The notes under the pieces: model-generated
Databases searched by the model: none
What the model saw: only the letters and a program-made list of their open reading frames with translations
Told to the model about the DNA's origin: nothing
Shown here: positions 25,001 through 36,372 of the stretch, piece after piece
How the letters are laid out: every line of letters starts with the position of its first letter
Position numbering within the stretch: position 1 is the stretch's first letter
Program-made: the position numbers and the translations under genes
Origin: Bimastos eiseni
Taxonomy: Eukaryota > Annelida > Clitellata > Crassiclitellata > Lumbricidae
Length of the DNA stretch: 64,000 bases
Reading direction: 5' to 3'
NCBI GenBank assembly: GCA_959347315.1
Contig: OY365817.1
Coordinates: 27,802,911-27,866,910 of the forward strand

Positions 25001-28000
25001 GCCTAGTAGCCCGGATTTTTGCGACTTCTCTGCCTAGGGCCTGGAATTTCTGTCAGTGGGCCTGAAAATCACATGGAATGGGCTACCATAAGGATTTCAC
25101 CTTATGCCCCAAACCTCCCTATCTGCATTCTACTCATTACTGAAAATGGCACATTTTAGCCATAGTCAGACCAGGAGCACCTCTGAGTAGATAGCTCGAA
25201 GGGGCGTTGCATTGATTGATTGACTGATTATTACTACCATCAGTAGTATATCATCCTTACATCACCTTAGACGCAATGATTAAACTTGTGTAACCTTGAG
25301 CATAGCGAGGAATTTGTCGATGGCTGCTTCTTCCTTTGGAAACATCTCCACGGTCGATTTCCTGAATGCTTCAATTCCACCTGTGTGGAACGGATAAGTT
25401 CTCCGCTTGCCTGGCTCACCAAGCGACACCTATCAACACCCATATAGCAACTCCACTGTTATGGATTATGTATTAAATTACAAACCATATTACATTACAC
25501 ACTGTTACCATACACACGCCGTTACCATACAGAGCGTCCTCGAGAGGTTATTATAAGGTGCTATATAAATAGCCATATACATACATTACAATATGTGCTG
25601 CATTATATATTAGATTACATGCCATTGTGTCTTGTTACAATAACGAGCTTATGTAATGCGTAAAAGGTGTCTGTAAAAGTCATCTATGCTTGTTGTGCGA
25701 TGGCAGGTATTTCCATTAAAGAAACATACAAACATACTTACTATTAAATTAAATACTGTGACAGTGTATACATCACACTTCATAGGTCACATTATTATGA
25801 CACAATTACAATAATACAATATCCATAATTTGATTACATTAATTGAATTACATTACTCTTACATTCAAATGACAATATTTCACTTTAAGCGATAATTATC
25901 AGCTGATCCTTAGTCTAAAAGCCATTGAGTCTACAGATTAGTTAATTGTCACATGAGATAAGATCAGTAGCATCTTGACCTTTGGCTTCACAGAATAAAT
26001 CGCCTCTAATCTTTCTGGCAACCTCAATATCATCATTATCAGTTCATCGGACGGCCTGGTACGTCAGATCTCCACAGCCATTTGAGCAACTCATCGTTAA
26101 AAACCACATATCGAAGTTCGACTGTGCCATCCAGTCCACTTTATTCATATTACGACAAAAACTAGTCGCAGGAGATAAAAGCCACATCATCCGGTTTGGT
26201 TACAATGTCTTCATTGCTAATGAAAACAATGATCCTCATTCATACGACTGTCTAATACTTGAACCTTTTGTTGTTGCATTGCTCATAGTAATCTCCACTT
26301 CCAAAGTGTCACCCAAAAGCCAAGCGCAAAGATTATTTACAAGCGCTGTGTCAGGTCATGGGGTTGTCCGAAAGATAGTCCAAAGGGGGTAAAAGTAGCT
26401 GTTAAGGCAGATAGTTGCTATTAAAACAGGCAGTAGCTATAAAGGTGCATAGTGGTTATTATGCCAGAGAGTAACTGTTAAGTCAGGGATTAGCTGTCAA
26501 GGCTGTAGTTGCTGTAAAGGCAGAGAGTTGCACAGTTGTAATTGTAACGGCAATCTCTAAATCCCTAAATCGATTGACCAACCAGGTCGAATTCATCGAT
26601 GAGGTCGACCCATTGAAGTTGACCGTCTGTCAGTTGATTTATCAGAAGACGAGGAACCGTGTTGTTACGCATCTCACCAATGTAATGTACCCCTAATGTA
26701 CAAAAATTACAACGTCATCATAACCTGATGTCATCATCTCTAATGTAACACAATCGTGTAATCAAATAATGTTATTCAGTATATAATGTGATCAATATAA
26801 ATGTGTGTAGGGCGACTGTACCGTACGATATTCAAGACGTAAAGCAATGTAATTGTATGCAATGCAATGACAACAAGTAATTACCTAAATAGCACTAATC
26901 ACTTAAACACAACTAGATTAAAAATAAAAATAATTGCAACTAAAATCAAACACTTTCTACCCTAACCAGAACCTGTAGGTTCGTCATTCCCAAAGGTTTA
27001 CCATTATCTCTGGCTGCAAAAAATCATAATGAAACTATTCACCTAAAAAACAATAGCATCAATAATAATTTACAAACAATACAACCATCGAAATGCTGGT
27101 GATAAAACAAGAAATCGTCATCGCAACACTTGCCGATGTCGAATTCGAATCCCTTTTCGATGAACGTGTGGCAACAACCTCCAGCCTGATCATGCTGCTC
27201 CAGAACAAGAACCTTCTTCCCAGCCTTGGATAGGCTCCCTGCGGCCGTAAGTCCACCGATGCCACTCCCAATGACAATCGCATCCAACTTCTCCGGAACC
27301 TGTTTCATCTGGAAACCTATCAACAGACACATTTAAAGCCATATTTAAAGGAAAAATCTTCTGCGGCCGAAAGTTCGACCCCAATACAAAATAAACTGCT
27401 ACTGCTACGGTCAAACACGTACAAAATTTAGCGATCGTAGAGACCTTCGCACATACGCAGCCTTTGGCGCATGCACACTGCTAAAAACACCTAAAAATTA
27501 TAATATGCGTCGTGAGGGTGGGCTAGGGCCAGGTTAGGCATAGTGTGGGTTGCTTAAGGTCAGGGTTAGGGTTCGTGTCGTTTTTAGACATTTGCAAAGA
27601 ATTGCTGGCCACAGAAGTCATTTTTCTGTGTGTTGATAGGTCAACCTTTCGGCTGCATATTTCACGCATATTTAAATAGGGCAAAACAAAAATGGAGACA
27701 AATTTCGAATATTGTTATAAATGCAACTGAACAGAGTCGGTTTATTGAAGAGTCATTTAACAGAAAAGACGAATGTTACAACTTATAAAACCCATGGTCC
27801 ACATGGAATTGCCTGATACATTTGTCTAAGTGGACGCCGATTAAAAAAATGTATACTTACATACTCAACGGTTCGTTTGTCATACTCAACTACCTCATAT
27901 ATGTGTGGTCATACTAGGCCGTAGGGCCAAATAAAACGTAAACAAACTTGACACTTGTAGTGTACAACAGTTTTTTCTGGCTTACCTCGGCATGCAAACT

Positions 28001-28248
28001 ATAAACCCAATCATCTGTTACAACCTTAAACACCACTTACCCTGTTTTAACACCTTATCCCGCAACTTTTGCTCTGTAACGAGAGGCTTTGTGGTTCTTT
28101 TCCATTCCGATCTGAACGGGTTTGGTCCAGGTTTTGGCGAAGAAAAGAACCACGACAGGGCGAAAATAAAGACGTACACCAGGAATGCGGCGAGCAGGAG
28201 CCCTGGATTTGCCGCTAGGTAGTGTATCGCGTCAGTGATGAAACTCAT
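19087..28248 (-). CDS. RETSAT: All-trans-retinol 13,14-reductase (RETSAT), 12 exons, complete
   Basis: FAD-dependent ER-membrane oxidoreductase that saturates the 13-14 double bond of all-trans-retinol (family knowledge). Coding exons in transcript order: 28041-28248, 27134-27316, 26583-26692, 25295-25429, 24375-24576, 23606-23803, 22972-23091, 22636-22759, 21813-21943, 20981-21147, 19596-19758, 19087-19217. They sum to 1872 nt (623 aa plus stop), close to the ~610 aa vertebrate protein. Residues ~15-35 form an N-terminal hydrophobic anchor. The dinucleotide-binding motif GSGIGG is at 86-91, followed by VLVLEQH with E109 as the likely ribose ligand and by AGGCCHTF. Further landmarks are [35 protein letters not shown] and, near the C terminus, [16 protein letters not shown]. 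All introns are GT-AG except intron 2 (GC-AG). The start is the first ATG, at 28246-28248, just before the hydrophobic anchor. The exon model is inferred by eye, but every phase closes. Confidence 0.95.
19218..19595 (-). other. RETSAT intron 11: 378-nt, stop-free polypyrimidine intron
   Basis: On the sense (minus) strand the intron is nearly all C/T. Length is a multiple of three with no in-frame stop, so exons 11 and 12 read through it as one 224-codon frame. Boundaries: donor GTGAGAGG after GCAG, acceptor TATGTAG before GTCAGGAC. Confidence 0.85.
20225..20770 (+). pseudogene. Decayed 3' end of a non-LTR retrotransposon ORF2, inside a RETSAT intron
   Basis: Plus-strand translation gives pieces such as [58 protein letters not shown] and [10 protein letters not shown]. 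This is the familiar C-terminal tail of a LINE reverse-transcriptase polyprotein. The upstream half is broken by stops after KEG and by frame changes. It lies antisense in RETSAT intron 10, flanked by AAT-rich microsatellite. Recognition is from memory of such ORF tails; the LINE clade was not determined. Confidence 0.7.
22180..22250 (+). repeat. Dispersed repeat family F in RETSAT intron 8
   Basis: TGTGCCTCTCACAGCACAGC, CTGACAAGAGGTGCTCCTAG, TGCAAAAAG. Confidence 0.55.
22810..22930 (+). repeat. LINE-type 3' tail ending in (AATC)n
   Basis: GGGAACGCTCCTGAGTAGGC then TCGCCATATAAAACTGC and an AATCAATC tail, in RETSAT intron 7. Related tails are at 25165-25235, 32495-32550, 33685-33745 and 52175-52235. 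Confidence 0.6.
24645..24868. repeat. 33-bp minisatellite in RETSAT intron 4
   Basis: Degenerate units of the form AGGTCAAGATGACAAGATGA plus TGTCAGGTTCTGT, about six copies (one of 38 bp). It starts just upstream of exon 5 in transcript order. Confidence 0.85.
25165..25240 (+). repeat. LINE-type 3' tail ending in (ATTG)n
   Basis: GGAGCACCTCTGAGTAGATA then GAAGGGGCGTTGCATTGATTG. RETSAT intron 4. Confidence 0.55.
26305..26392 (-). repeat. Dispersed repeat family B in RETSAT intron 3
   Basis: AAGCCAAGCGCAAAG ... AAGCGCTGTGTCAGGTCATG ... GATAGTCC, matching the 34.8-kb copy. It accounts for part of an otherwise open 136-codon frame. Confidence 0.5.
26394..26534. repeat. Degenerate ~24-bp minisatellite in RETSAT intron 3
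   Basis: Repeated (T/A)AGTTGCT(G/A)TTAAGGCAGA-like units, about six copies. Confidence 0.7.
27132..27133 (-). promoter_or_regulatory. Non-canonical GC splice donor, RETSAT intron 2
   Basis: Exon 2 ends ...GACATCG followed by GCAAGTGT. Only this donor is in phase with the acceptor at 26693-26694, recreating the family motif FDxG-(V/I)HYIG. The neighbouring GT at the AAGTGT site would shift the frame. The context matches the usual GC-AG donor consensus. Confidence 0.8.
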
Positions 28249-29656
28249 CGCTCCGAGTTGCAGACGAGGTTAAAACAACATGCAAACTGCCCAGATCCCC
28301 AGAAATTCAACTCAAGAACCTCCTGAGGACCAGACACAGATCATAGAGATATGATGTATATTGTTTCGAGTCAACGTTTGCAAGCAAGGACCAATGTTGC
28401 GTAGATTTCTTGGACTGAAAGCAGACGATACCTTTGGCGCCATCTGACATTTGACTGTTTACCAAATAATATTGAACAAAAGAGCAAAAATCTACCGCAG
28501 CAACGTACTTATTAACAAAAGGGTCAAATAAAGAAAAATATTTTAATTTTTAATTCAAAGGTCTGCTATTTTGTAAAGCACCCCGTTTAACCAGTTTCTT
28601 GCTCAGTGACGTTTTGTCAGTTTATGACGTTTTTAAAAGGACTATGCAGAATAAGATGTAGTCTGTGGCTGCGGTCAAATTATCTGGAACGCGTCTTAGC
28701 TGGGACAAAGACATCACATATCAGTAATATAATTATGATAACTGATCCTATTAATAGAGATCACTGATTATGATGTTTCTGCTCCAAAGACATTAACTCG
28801 GGATCCGTGCTGATCTTCCGAGTCGACTCAGTCTTTCATTCGCCAGGTGGCGCTGTCACAGAGCAGTAGAAGATAATGGACGCCTTACATGGCTGATAAA
28901 CAGTAAATTCGACTTCTGCAATAACTCTAACAATTATCTGTTCATACTATGACTTGTAATCGTACTGCATGCTTCTCAGATTAAAGTAGGGACCTAATAA
29001 AGCAGAATATTTAGTAACAACACCGTTATCAACAAGACCATGTTTAATAATATTTAAGTGTCAGTACGGAATGCAACAAAGCGCACAATAGCTAATTTCA
29101 ATAATTTCAGGCACAATGAAACAATTTAATTAACCTAAGATCGACAAACAAGCAATGCGTCAAGTCAGTCACTAACATCATCACAGTAGCACCATCAGAA
29201 CAATTGAACATTTGTTAAAAAATCAATTAGAAAACACTTAATTCCCAGACAATATGCTAATATAATATATATTGAATTGTAAAAGCTACCTCAAGCCATG
29301 GCTATGCAAAAGAAACAAAAAGCCGCACATTGCATATATTTTTTACTATAATCACATTCAAATCATCACTATTTCTATACGATACTACACATTAAAACTT
29401 CAAGTAATTTCATTAAAAAGCCTAACGTTTACAAGCCATACGTGCAAAAGCATTTGCATAAAAAGCAGTTGAACATGCAAGGCTTACACATTGCTTCGAT
29501 CAGATAACCAATGTCACTAACAACTAAACTTAAAGCTCATCTCTTTCAACTCGACTCCATTTTTTCTGACTCTGGATTTCAATCTTAAAATTGATTGATT
29601 GTATCCGTCATTACTGATTGAATCTTACCCTTCTTACCAGATCATCAATTTCTAGA
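28249..29656. other. RETSAT upstream/intergenic region
   Basis: The RETSAT 5' UTR and promoter are expected just right of 28248, but no TATA or initiator stands out. The remainder is AT-rich without features. Confidence 0.45.
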
Positions 29657-30226
29657 GTAATTGGGTCATTCCAGCTCAACTCAACCAATGCCTCCCACCT
29701 GACCATCTTCGAATTGGCTTAAATTTTTACCACATGTTGCTAGATATATTGGATGGAGAAATCTAAAATCTTTTTGCATAATATAAAATACTTTCCAAGA
29801 TATTGTGGTTTTCGTGACCCCACCCTCCAAAGACATTTCGCGAAACTTCGCAAGGTCCACTTTTTGAGATTTGATATCTCTAGATTGGTTGGACCAAATC
29901 AGATGAAATTATTTTTATCTGTACAGTTTCTTGCATAGATTACAAAAATATAATTATTTTTATTGTGTGTCCTATAGTTTCAGCAGAAAAAAATGTCAAA
30001 ATTGTCTTCATATTCACTTTACATCTACATTTTTCAAAAATCAGTAATTATCAAGTTTTTATCAACATTTTTTTTCTGCTGAAATTATAGGACACACAAT
30101 AAAAATAATTATATTTTAGATTTCTCCATCCAATATATCTAGCAATATGTGGTAAAAATTTCAGCCAATTCTAAGATGGTCAGGTGGGAGGCATTGGTTG
30201 AGTTGAGCTGAAATGACCCAATTACC
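29657..30226. mobile_element. Palindromic foldback element, one arm interrupted
   Basis: Outer arms: 29657-29770 pairs with 30112-30226 almost perfectly (TAATTGGGTCATT / AATGACCCAATTA at the tips). Inner arms: 29945-29995 pairs with 30067-30117. Between outer and inner left arms lies about 175 bp (29771-29944) absent from the right arm; the inner loop is about 70 bp. It sits between RETSAT and BOK. There is no coding potential and no clear target duplication. Confidence 0.75.
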
Positions 30227-32005
30227 ACTTACACTCAGACTCCATAAAGCTCATAAACATAATTTCATAATGGCCTCCAGACAACCATAATCAATTAACA
30301 ATCAAGACTTTATTGAGCACAACACATTATGCAAAGAAGAAGTGACTTTCTGCAAATGCTGGAGTCACGAACAGTGAATTTCTGTCAGAGTTTTTGCTGG
30401 AGTAAAAAATTGAGTTTCTGCCACATACAGATTTTTCACAAAATATCACAACAATAGCAAATGTATGTAGTATACTCTATCACCACCATAATGTATGGAA
30501 TGAGATGGTCAACAGTTTCAACATTCACTGACCATCCACTAAGGTAGTTTCAAAAGTGAATAATAGGTGTCACCAGCATATAATGACATTCATAGTATAT
30601 AATTTTTTATTATCTCATGCCATTGAAACATCACTCAAATAAGCAACCGTCGATTTACGCCTAGGATATCATGATTATGGCTCTACAGAAGTCATCAGAT
30701 TAGATTAGATTCCCTCGATATCATGACGAGTCTTATTTACATACGACTTCATTAATCACGATACCAATCCAAGGTAATCGTGCAGAGACTTCTCTGAACA
30801 TTTACAGGATCATCACAGAACCTCAAACTAAAGTGATCTTTCTCTAATACAGAGAGCACCGATTACGACGGACACATTGCTAAACAGATACTTCCATTTG
30901 CATAACATAAATGTACAGTAAGAGGAAAACATTTATAAAGCACCTTTTGTGAGCATTTTACCCCACAATCAATGCACAACTGGAATAATCAGAATCACAA
31001 CAACAAGGTATTTCCGCCAAGTTGAGACTGTCAACATTACAAAATCTATAATAATAACAACAATAATAATAATAATATAATAATAAATAATTGTGATAAA
31101 ATGGAAATATAATAATAATATAAACAATAATAATCATACTTATAATAATAACAATAATGGTAAAATTGATAAAAATAATAGTAACAATGCTATTATCATA
31201 AATAATATAATAAATAATAATAAAAAAGTATTCTCTGCAATAGGCACTGCATGATTTTTATTATAATGGAATCATAATATCAGCTGGCTCTAGCGAGTAA
31301 GTAGAAATGGATTGCACAGCAGTCGGGGATGGATAGACCACAACAGCAGTGAGGAAGTTTCGACATTGCTTGCTACCCACAGCGTAAATATAGCCCTATC
31401 AACCAGGAACCAAATTAAATGTAAATATTGCAGGGCTTCTAAGCAAATCCAGCTGTGGTTGATTTCAAATAGTTATGCTTGGTATTAAATAGCATCAGAA
31501 TAATATGCCCAAAAAAGTAATATGCCAAAAGTGAGGCACTACTCTGTGTTTGCGAATGCCGTCACCAGTCGTCGCTCTGCCCGATCAACACAACTTGGCC
31601 CAGAGATTCTGAACATCCAAGCCATCTGTTGATGAGAATCCAGTGGTTGGTTCCACACTTGTGATGACCTCCTTAAAATTACCCATCGACCAATGGCTAC
31701 CTCTCTGTCTTAACAGACTGATCGCCTGGATATTGGCCTAATTACACGACTTTATAGCTTGGATTTGGCACAACACAGGTTCATGCTGTGTGCCACCAGC
31801 TCAGAAGAAGTCACTAACTATAATTATAATTCCACTTCAATAAATTGTGCCCTGGTAGTTACGTTACGTTCACCTTCCGAACCCAAGCAAAACGTTCATC
31901 GTCATGGCTCGCACAAATTGCGCAGTTGCTTAAACCATGTTCAAGTCTTAGATCGACAAAGCTGTGAAAAAAAAATGCACCGTTGCACAAGCCATTTTCA
32001 AAATC
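30227..32005. other. BOK 3' region and intergenic DNA
   Basis: Contains an AAT/ATA-rich stretch (31050-31230). Minus-strand AATAAA candidates for BOK lie near 31257 and 30310; the latter reads CTCAATAAAGTC and is well formed. Confidence 0.4.
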
Positions 32006-33434
32006 TCAGATCTGTGAAGCCGTAAGCCAGGTGAAGAAGAATCCACAGATGGCTCCGAGTCCCGTTAGAGCCCAGAGGTCCCGAGTCGCTTTGTTCACAC
32101 GAAAGGCCTTCATGACATCCACCTGTAAGCAAAAAACATTGTCAGGATCCAGAGGTAGAAGAACAGTGCATTAAGCTAGCCCTTAGGCAAACATGGATAT
32201 GAAGTGATAGCGACTTCATTTTCTTAGCCTCAGCATATGAGGGTGGGTGGCCTGTCCTCTTCCTTGCCGTCTCATATAAGTACTGACAGTGTACAGTCGG
32301 TGTACTCATTATATATACCAGAGATGGTTAGGGGAGCCTGGTGGAGCAGATATCTCGAACCAAATTTCAGCCCTTGTGGGATTCTGAACCTCGACCTCTC
32401 GATCGACTGTCCGTCCAGCACACCAACCACTAAACTATCGATTGAAACAAACTATAACAGATAAACAAGCAGCGATAACCACTTGATCCAAGGATTCCTT
32501 GAAGGTGTGCTATAATAAGCTCAAATTGTTTGATTGATTGATTGATTGATTGCATTGATGTGCCTGCACACAGAACAGCGTTGAGCACTTGGCCGCAGGT
32601 TCGAGACTGGAGTTCACATCCCAGTTCAGTTCATCCTTTGAGTCATTCAGTTCTAATCATAAGACTCATTGCTTTCTGCCAAACTAAAAATCATGAGAAT
32701 GGGACCATTTGAATATTCAAAACTCGGACTCAGTACAACTCAACTTGTAAAACTCGGGACCCGGCAGGAAATTGACATTCGGTTCATCCAAACCCACCCC
32801 TGAATAAAAAAAAATATCAACAACACAGACTCCTCACCCATCCGCCCTGTTTGCAGATCCATGTGGCTGCGTGCTTCTCCATGATCTCCGAAAACAGAGT
32901 CACGATGGACCAAATGAGCTCCGGATGCCCATTCTGCAGACACTCGTTCGCGATTCCGGACGCTATCGCGAAGAGCGCCACTATCCGACCCCAACTGACA
33001 ACGGAATGCTTGAACATGTAATCGCCAACCGACGTCAACGCCTTCCTTACGGCGACCTCCGACTTCAGCGGAAGGTTGACCTGGCGCGAGATGTTCTGGT
33101 ATAGTGTCGGGTAGGTCGCCTCGAGCCGGGCCCCTATGAGCTGGATCTCGCGGGAAACGTCGGTTATCGTGGGTGCGGGCGCCGGGGTTGGTTCTTGGGG
33201 CGCATCCCGGTCGACTGTTGATCCCGAAAGGCGACTGTAGATGTAGTCTTCGCAGAGGATCTTGGATTGCTCGACAGTTTCGGCCATCTTTGGCGTCTGC
33301 TTGAGGCTGAGGCCGAGAACGGTCAACGGTGAGTCCTTCATCATTGACTTAGTCTTCTGCATGCTGTCGATCGCTTTGCTGTAGATGCCTGCGCTTGTGA
33401 CGCTCCTCCTTGGCGGCGACTCGGTTGAAGCCAT
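32006..33434 (-). CDS. BOK: BOK-like pro-apoptotic BCL-2 family protein
   Basis: Multi-domain BCL-2 effector, expected at ER/mitochondrial membranes. Coding exons are 32838-33434 and 32006-32122, joined in phase 0, giving 237 aa. Visible parts: a proline-rich linker near 79-90; an alpha1/BH4-like segment (LCEDYIYSRLS, ~60-70); BH3 around 94-108 (REIQLIGARLEATY); BH1 with VSWGRIVALFAIASG (~146-160); BH2 TWICKQGGW (191-199); and a C-terminal hydrophobic anchor (GAICGFFFTWL, about 215-237). The intron falls exactly after the GGW of BH2, the conserved intron position of multi-domain BCL-2 genes. BOK is preferred over BAX/BAK because LYQNISRQV, the WGR-VALFAIASG stretch and W-V/T-DV after the intron follow human BOK. 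The BH3 core reads IGAR where BOK has LGDE. A 5' non-coding exon is possible (acceptor just upstream of the ATG at 33432-33434). An AATAAA on the minus strand near 30310 could end the transcript. Confidence 0.9.
32195..32450 (-). repeat. SINE family C, full copy with tRNA head
   Basis: The reverse complement begins with GATAGTTTAGTGGTTGG (A box) and AGGTTCAGAATCCC (B box), then a body with CACTGTCAGTAC and CCACCCACCCTCATATGC. It lies downstream of the BOK intron acceptor, within the BOK intron. Confidence 0.75.
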
Positions 33435-34256
33435 CGTAGGGACTTTGCTCTGATAAAAGACAACGACATATGCTATTGTTATTATAACTGTAGTGATGAT
33501 GGTGTGGTAGTGGTGGCGATGATGGTGGCAAAATAATTACTCTGATCAAAGCTAACTCTCACTTAATTAATCAAAATGAATTCATAATAGAGTAATACAA
33601 CTGCAATCTGATATTCATCTTCTTAAGCAGGACTTGTCTGGCTCTTTCTGGAAACTTCTTAAGATTTACCACGTTGGCCGGGCCTGTGCAAGCGCACCTG
33701 TGAATAGTTATCTTGAAAGGGTGCTATATAAATTACATAGGAAGATAGATGATAATCTTGGTTAAGTACATTCAAATAGGCAAAAGTGCTGGGCTGATAT
33801 CAATCTGGAAGTGAGTGACGGGAGAAAGATAAGAACAGTGAGTCCGTACCAAATAGATCGCCCTTTCTAAAGTGTGGTCTATCTCTTCAGTGTATACCTT
33901 AAATGACTCGAATAATTTTATTTTTTTACACCCACGTGGATCGTGAATTCGTGATCACTATACACCCACAAAGACACCGACGATCATGACAATGTACTTA
34001 CGATTTTAGTTAGAATGACCCAAAGTCGTCACACGGAGTGTCCGTTCTGCCCACGTAAACTCCGATTTCACCAACAAAATCACTCAAATGTAACTCTCGT
34101 TGAATTAAAAAGACTTCGTAGATATGGCCTTACGCAGTTTTTCCAGCATTATATACACGATATGCATTTCAAACAACTTACACGGCGAACAAAATCCTAA
34201 ACACAAGCTCATGCACAAAGTTTTAGAGCATGCGCACGCAGCGTACTTTTTCTTAT
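33435..34256. other. BOK upstream region
   Basis: A likely 3' splice site (TTTATCAG before AGCAAAG) about 15 nt upstream of the BOK ATG hints at a non-coding first exon somewhere to the right; it was not located. Confidence 0.35.
33685..33750 (+). repeat. LINE-type 3' tail
   Basis: AAGCGCACCTGTGAATAGTT then AAAGGGTGCTATATAAATTAC, upstream of BOK. Confidence 0.5.
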
Positions 34257-34293
34257 ATGCACCATATATATACATATATATATAAATATATAC

Positions 34294-34352
<59 letters not shown>
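34257..34352. repeat. (TA)n/(TATACA)n microsatellite
   Basis: TATACATATATA units grade into pure (TA)n, followed by a triplicated TTACGTGTATATAATACG motif ending at 34390. Confidence 0.95.
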
Positions 34353-34355
<3 letters not shown>

Positions 34356-34811
34356 CGTGTATATAATACGTGTATATAATACGTGTATATGGGTTAACGG
34401 TATTGGCAACTGAACCTCCCACTGAAACTAAAAACTGAACCTCCCACTTAAAATCTTTGGCATTGGCGTTAGAGCCTGATAAATAAGACCATGGCTACGC
34501 TGGCAATGGTTGGCGCTGATAATTACACGCGTCGCTGACGTTGGAGAGGATATTTGATTGTTTTGGGCATTCAGTCACCAAAGTTAATTGTTCAATTCAA
34601 TTATTGTCATAACTTATGATCATCCGTTCGTATCATGACATGTAGCCTAATGACATTGCGTTCATTGTCAGCTTGAATTAATAAGGAAATGATTTTAAAA
34701 TGCATTATCGACAATGCTCAGTTAAGGTAACATGTGCTTAAGATGGCATATAGGACTAAAATGAAACCAATGCTTTAATTCAGTTGTAATCGTGTTCTTC
34801 AAACTACTAAA

Positions 34812-34940
34812 GCGCCAATCGAAAGCCAAGCGCAGGGCACCAGCTTATTCACGGGCGCTGCGTCAAATCAAATTGGTTGTTAACAGAGTAGTCCGAGGAA
34901 GTCCTGGTTCCAAAGGGTCAGAGGAGGCACAGTAGCCGCT
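34812..34940 (-). repeat. Dispersed repeat family B
   Basis: AAAGCCAAGCGCAGGGCACC, AGCTTATTCACGGGCGCTG, then CAAATCAAATTGGTTGTTAA and GTAGTCCGAGGA. Confidence 0.65.
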
Positions 34941-35489
34941 AAGGTAGGCCTAGTATCGATTTGGTCGAGGATTTGAGATCCGGCTGATATCTATAATATG
35001 TCCACCTCTTGAATGAGGAGATCCGTTTCGTGTAGGCCTATACGCATTTTTCATTACAAATATCGAATCGCCGAAATCACAATATTGACATTTCTACAAG
35101 ACCAAAATGAGTGAAATTGCGGAATCCAGCATATTCACATGCGCGTAGTCCTAATAATGACTAGTTAGTACTTCTTTATTTATTCAGCATACTTAAATGA
35201 ATACAATAGGCCTATTAATTATGCCTCTACGCACGTTACATTGTCGAATAGTTGCCATGTGTACGTAGCCTTATTCAGACGGATGCTCTGCGCTCTATCG
35301 CCTCACTCACTCCTTCTCTGCATATATGCTGGCGAGTGATTAATACAGCGTAATAATGGAGGCTTCTGCTTTAAACATAGGGGCGCAGCAGCCTAGGGAA
35401 GGGAGAACGTGGGGAGGGAAGGTTGCGGGTACTCTCAACCACTCGAGATATGGCAACAGCCTTGCGAGCAAGGTTGTGTTAAATTGCCA

Positions 35490-35590
35490 AATTCGGTATA
35501 TCCGCTGTGCCTGCCGGTGTCATATCCCTGGAGAAATACAAATCGCAGTTCAAGTCTTCGCTTTTTAAAGTATCAGATGACGTATTGTAG
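35490..35590 (+). pseudogene. Possible LINE reverse-transcriptase tail fragment
   Basis: One frame reads VPAGVISLEKYKSQFKSSLF to a stop, like the last residues of many LINE reverse transcriptases (LP-xVxx-SLxxFKxxLK). It is very short and the upstream part is not recognisable. Confidence 0.35.
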
Positions 35591-35754
35591 TGTCAGATGA
35601 ATGTCATTGGGGATAATACGGAGGAGAAGGTATTCCTTGGTTAGGTACAATTTGGGATCCAAATGACTGCTAGTCATTGACATAGGCCTACAGGTAGATG
35701 CCATAGACTTACACATTTCGAAGACTCCTATGGTTTAGTAGGTAGGTAGTTGCA

Positions 35755-35836
35755 GTTTACCGACACTGTGTAGTAACAAAGACCATTAACGTCGCCCTCC
35801 TCCTTTACCCAGCTTGGGACTGGCACTGGCAGAGTA
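35755..35836 (-). repeat. Dispersed repeat family A
   Basis: Reverse-complement orientation: CGTCGCCCTCCTCCTTTACC followed by CTTGGGACTGGCAC. Confidence 0.7.
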
Positions 35837-36074
35837 CAATCAGCGGCGGAGTTTCCTGTGGTTTGACTTTCGACAAGATGCAGGCCTAGCTATAAAGGGC
35901 GGGTAAACGAATAAACAATGAAAGGTGTTGGTCTTAGAATGCGCTCGATAGATGACATATAATATATCGCATGATTGCAACATAACATCACTTGGACTAT
36001 ACTTGATAACTGCCCGATGGAAATGTAGATCGCCTATTCGTACCCATCGCCGCCAAATGGCTAGCGTCAGGGAC

Positions 36075-36240
36075 TTTTGATGATGATGCATTTGCTGGTG
36101 CTGCTGATAATGATGATGTTGGCGACGACGGCGACGGCGACGACGGTGACTATGTCGATGACGATGACGACGATGATGATGATGGTAGACAGACGCTGAA
36201 AAAGAAAGCAGTTTCGCGCCTGACGCCACTTAATAATAAC

Positions 36241-36332
<92 letters not shown>

Positions 36333-36372
36333 GCATCATCATCATTCTCATCGTCGTCATCATCATCATTTA
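36075..36372. repeat. Nested triplet block: GAT/GAC - (AAT)n - ATC
   Basis: Left part (36080-36185) is GAT/GAC/GGC triplets; the core 36231-36332 is about 100 bp of AAT; the right part (36333-36372) is CATCATCATCATTCTCATCG-type triplets, i.e. the reverse complement of the left. The whole block is roughly an inverted triplet repeat. Confidence 0.85.

Noticed and set aside
25982..26392. 136-codon plus-strand frame inside RETSAT intron 3
   Set aside because: Antisense to the gene and its 3' part is a repeat family B copy.
27530..27575. Telomere-like GGTTAGGGTT
   Set aside because: Only one and a half units; not an array.
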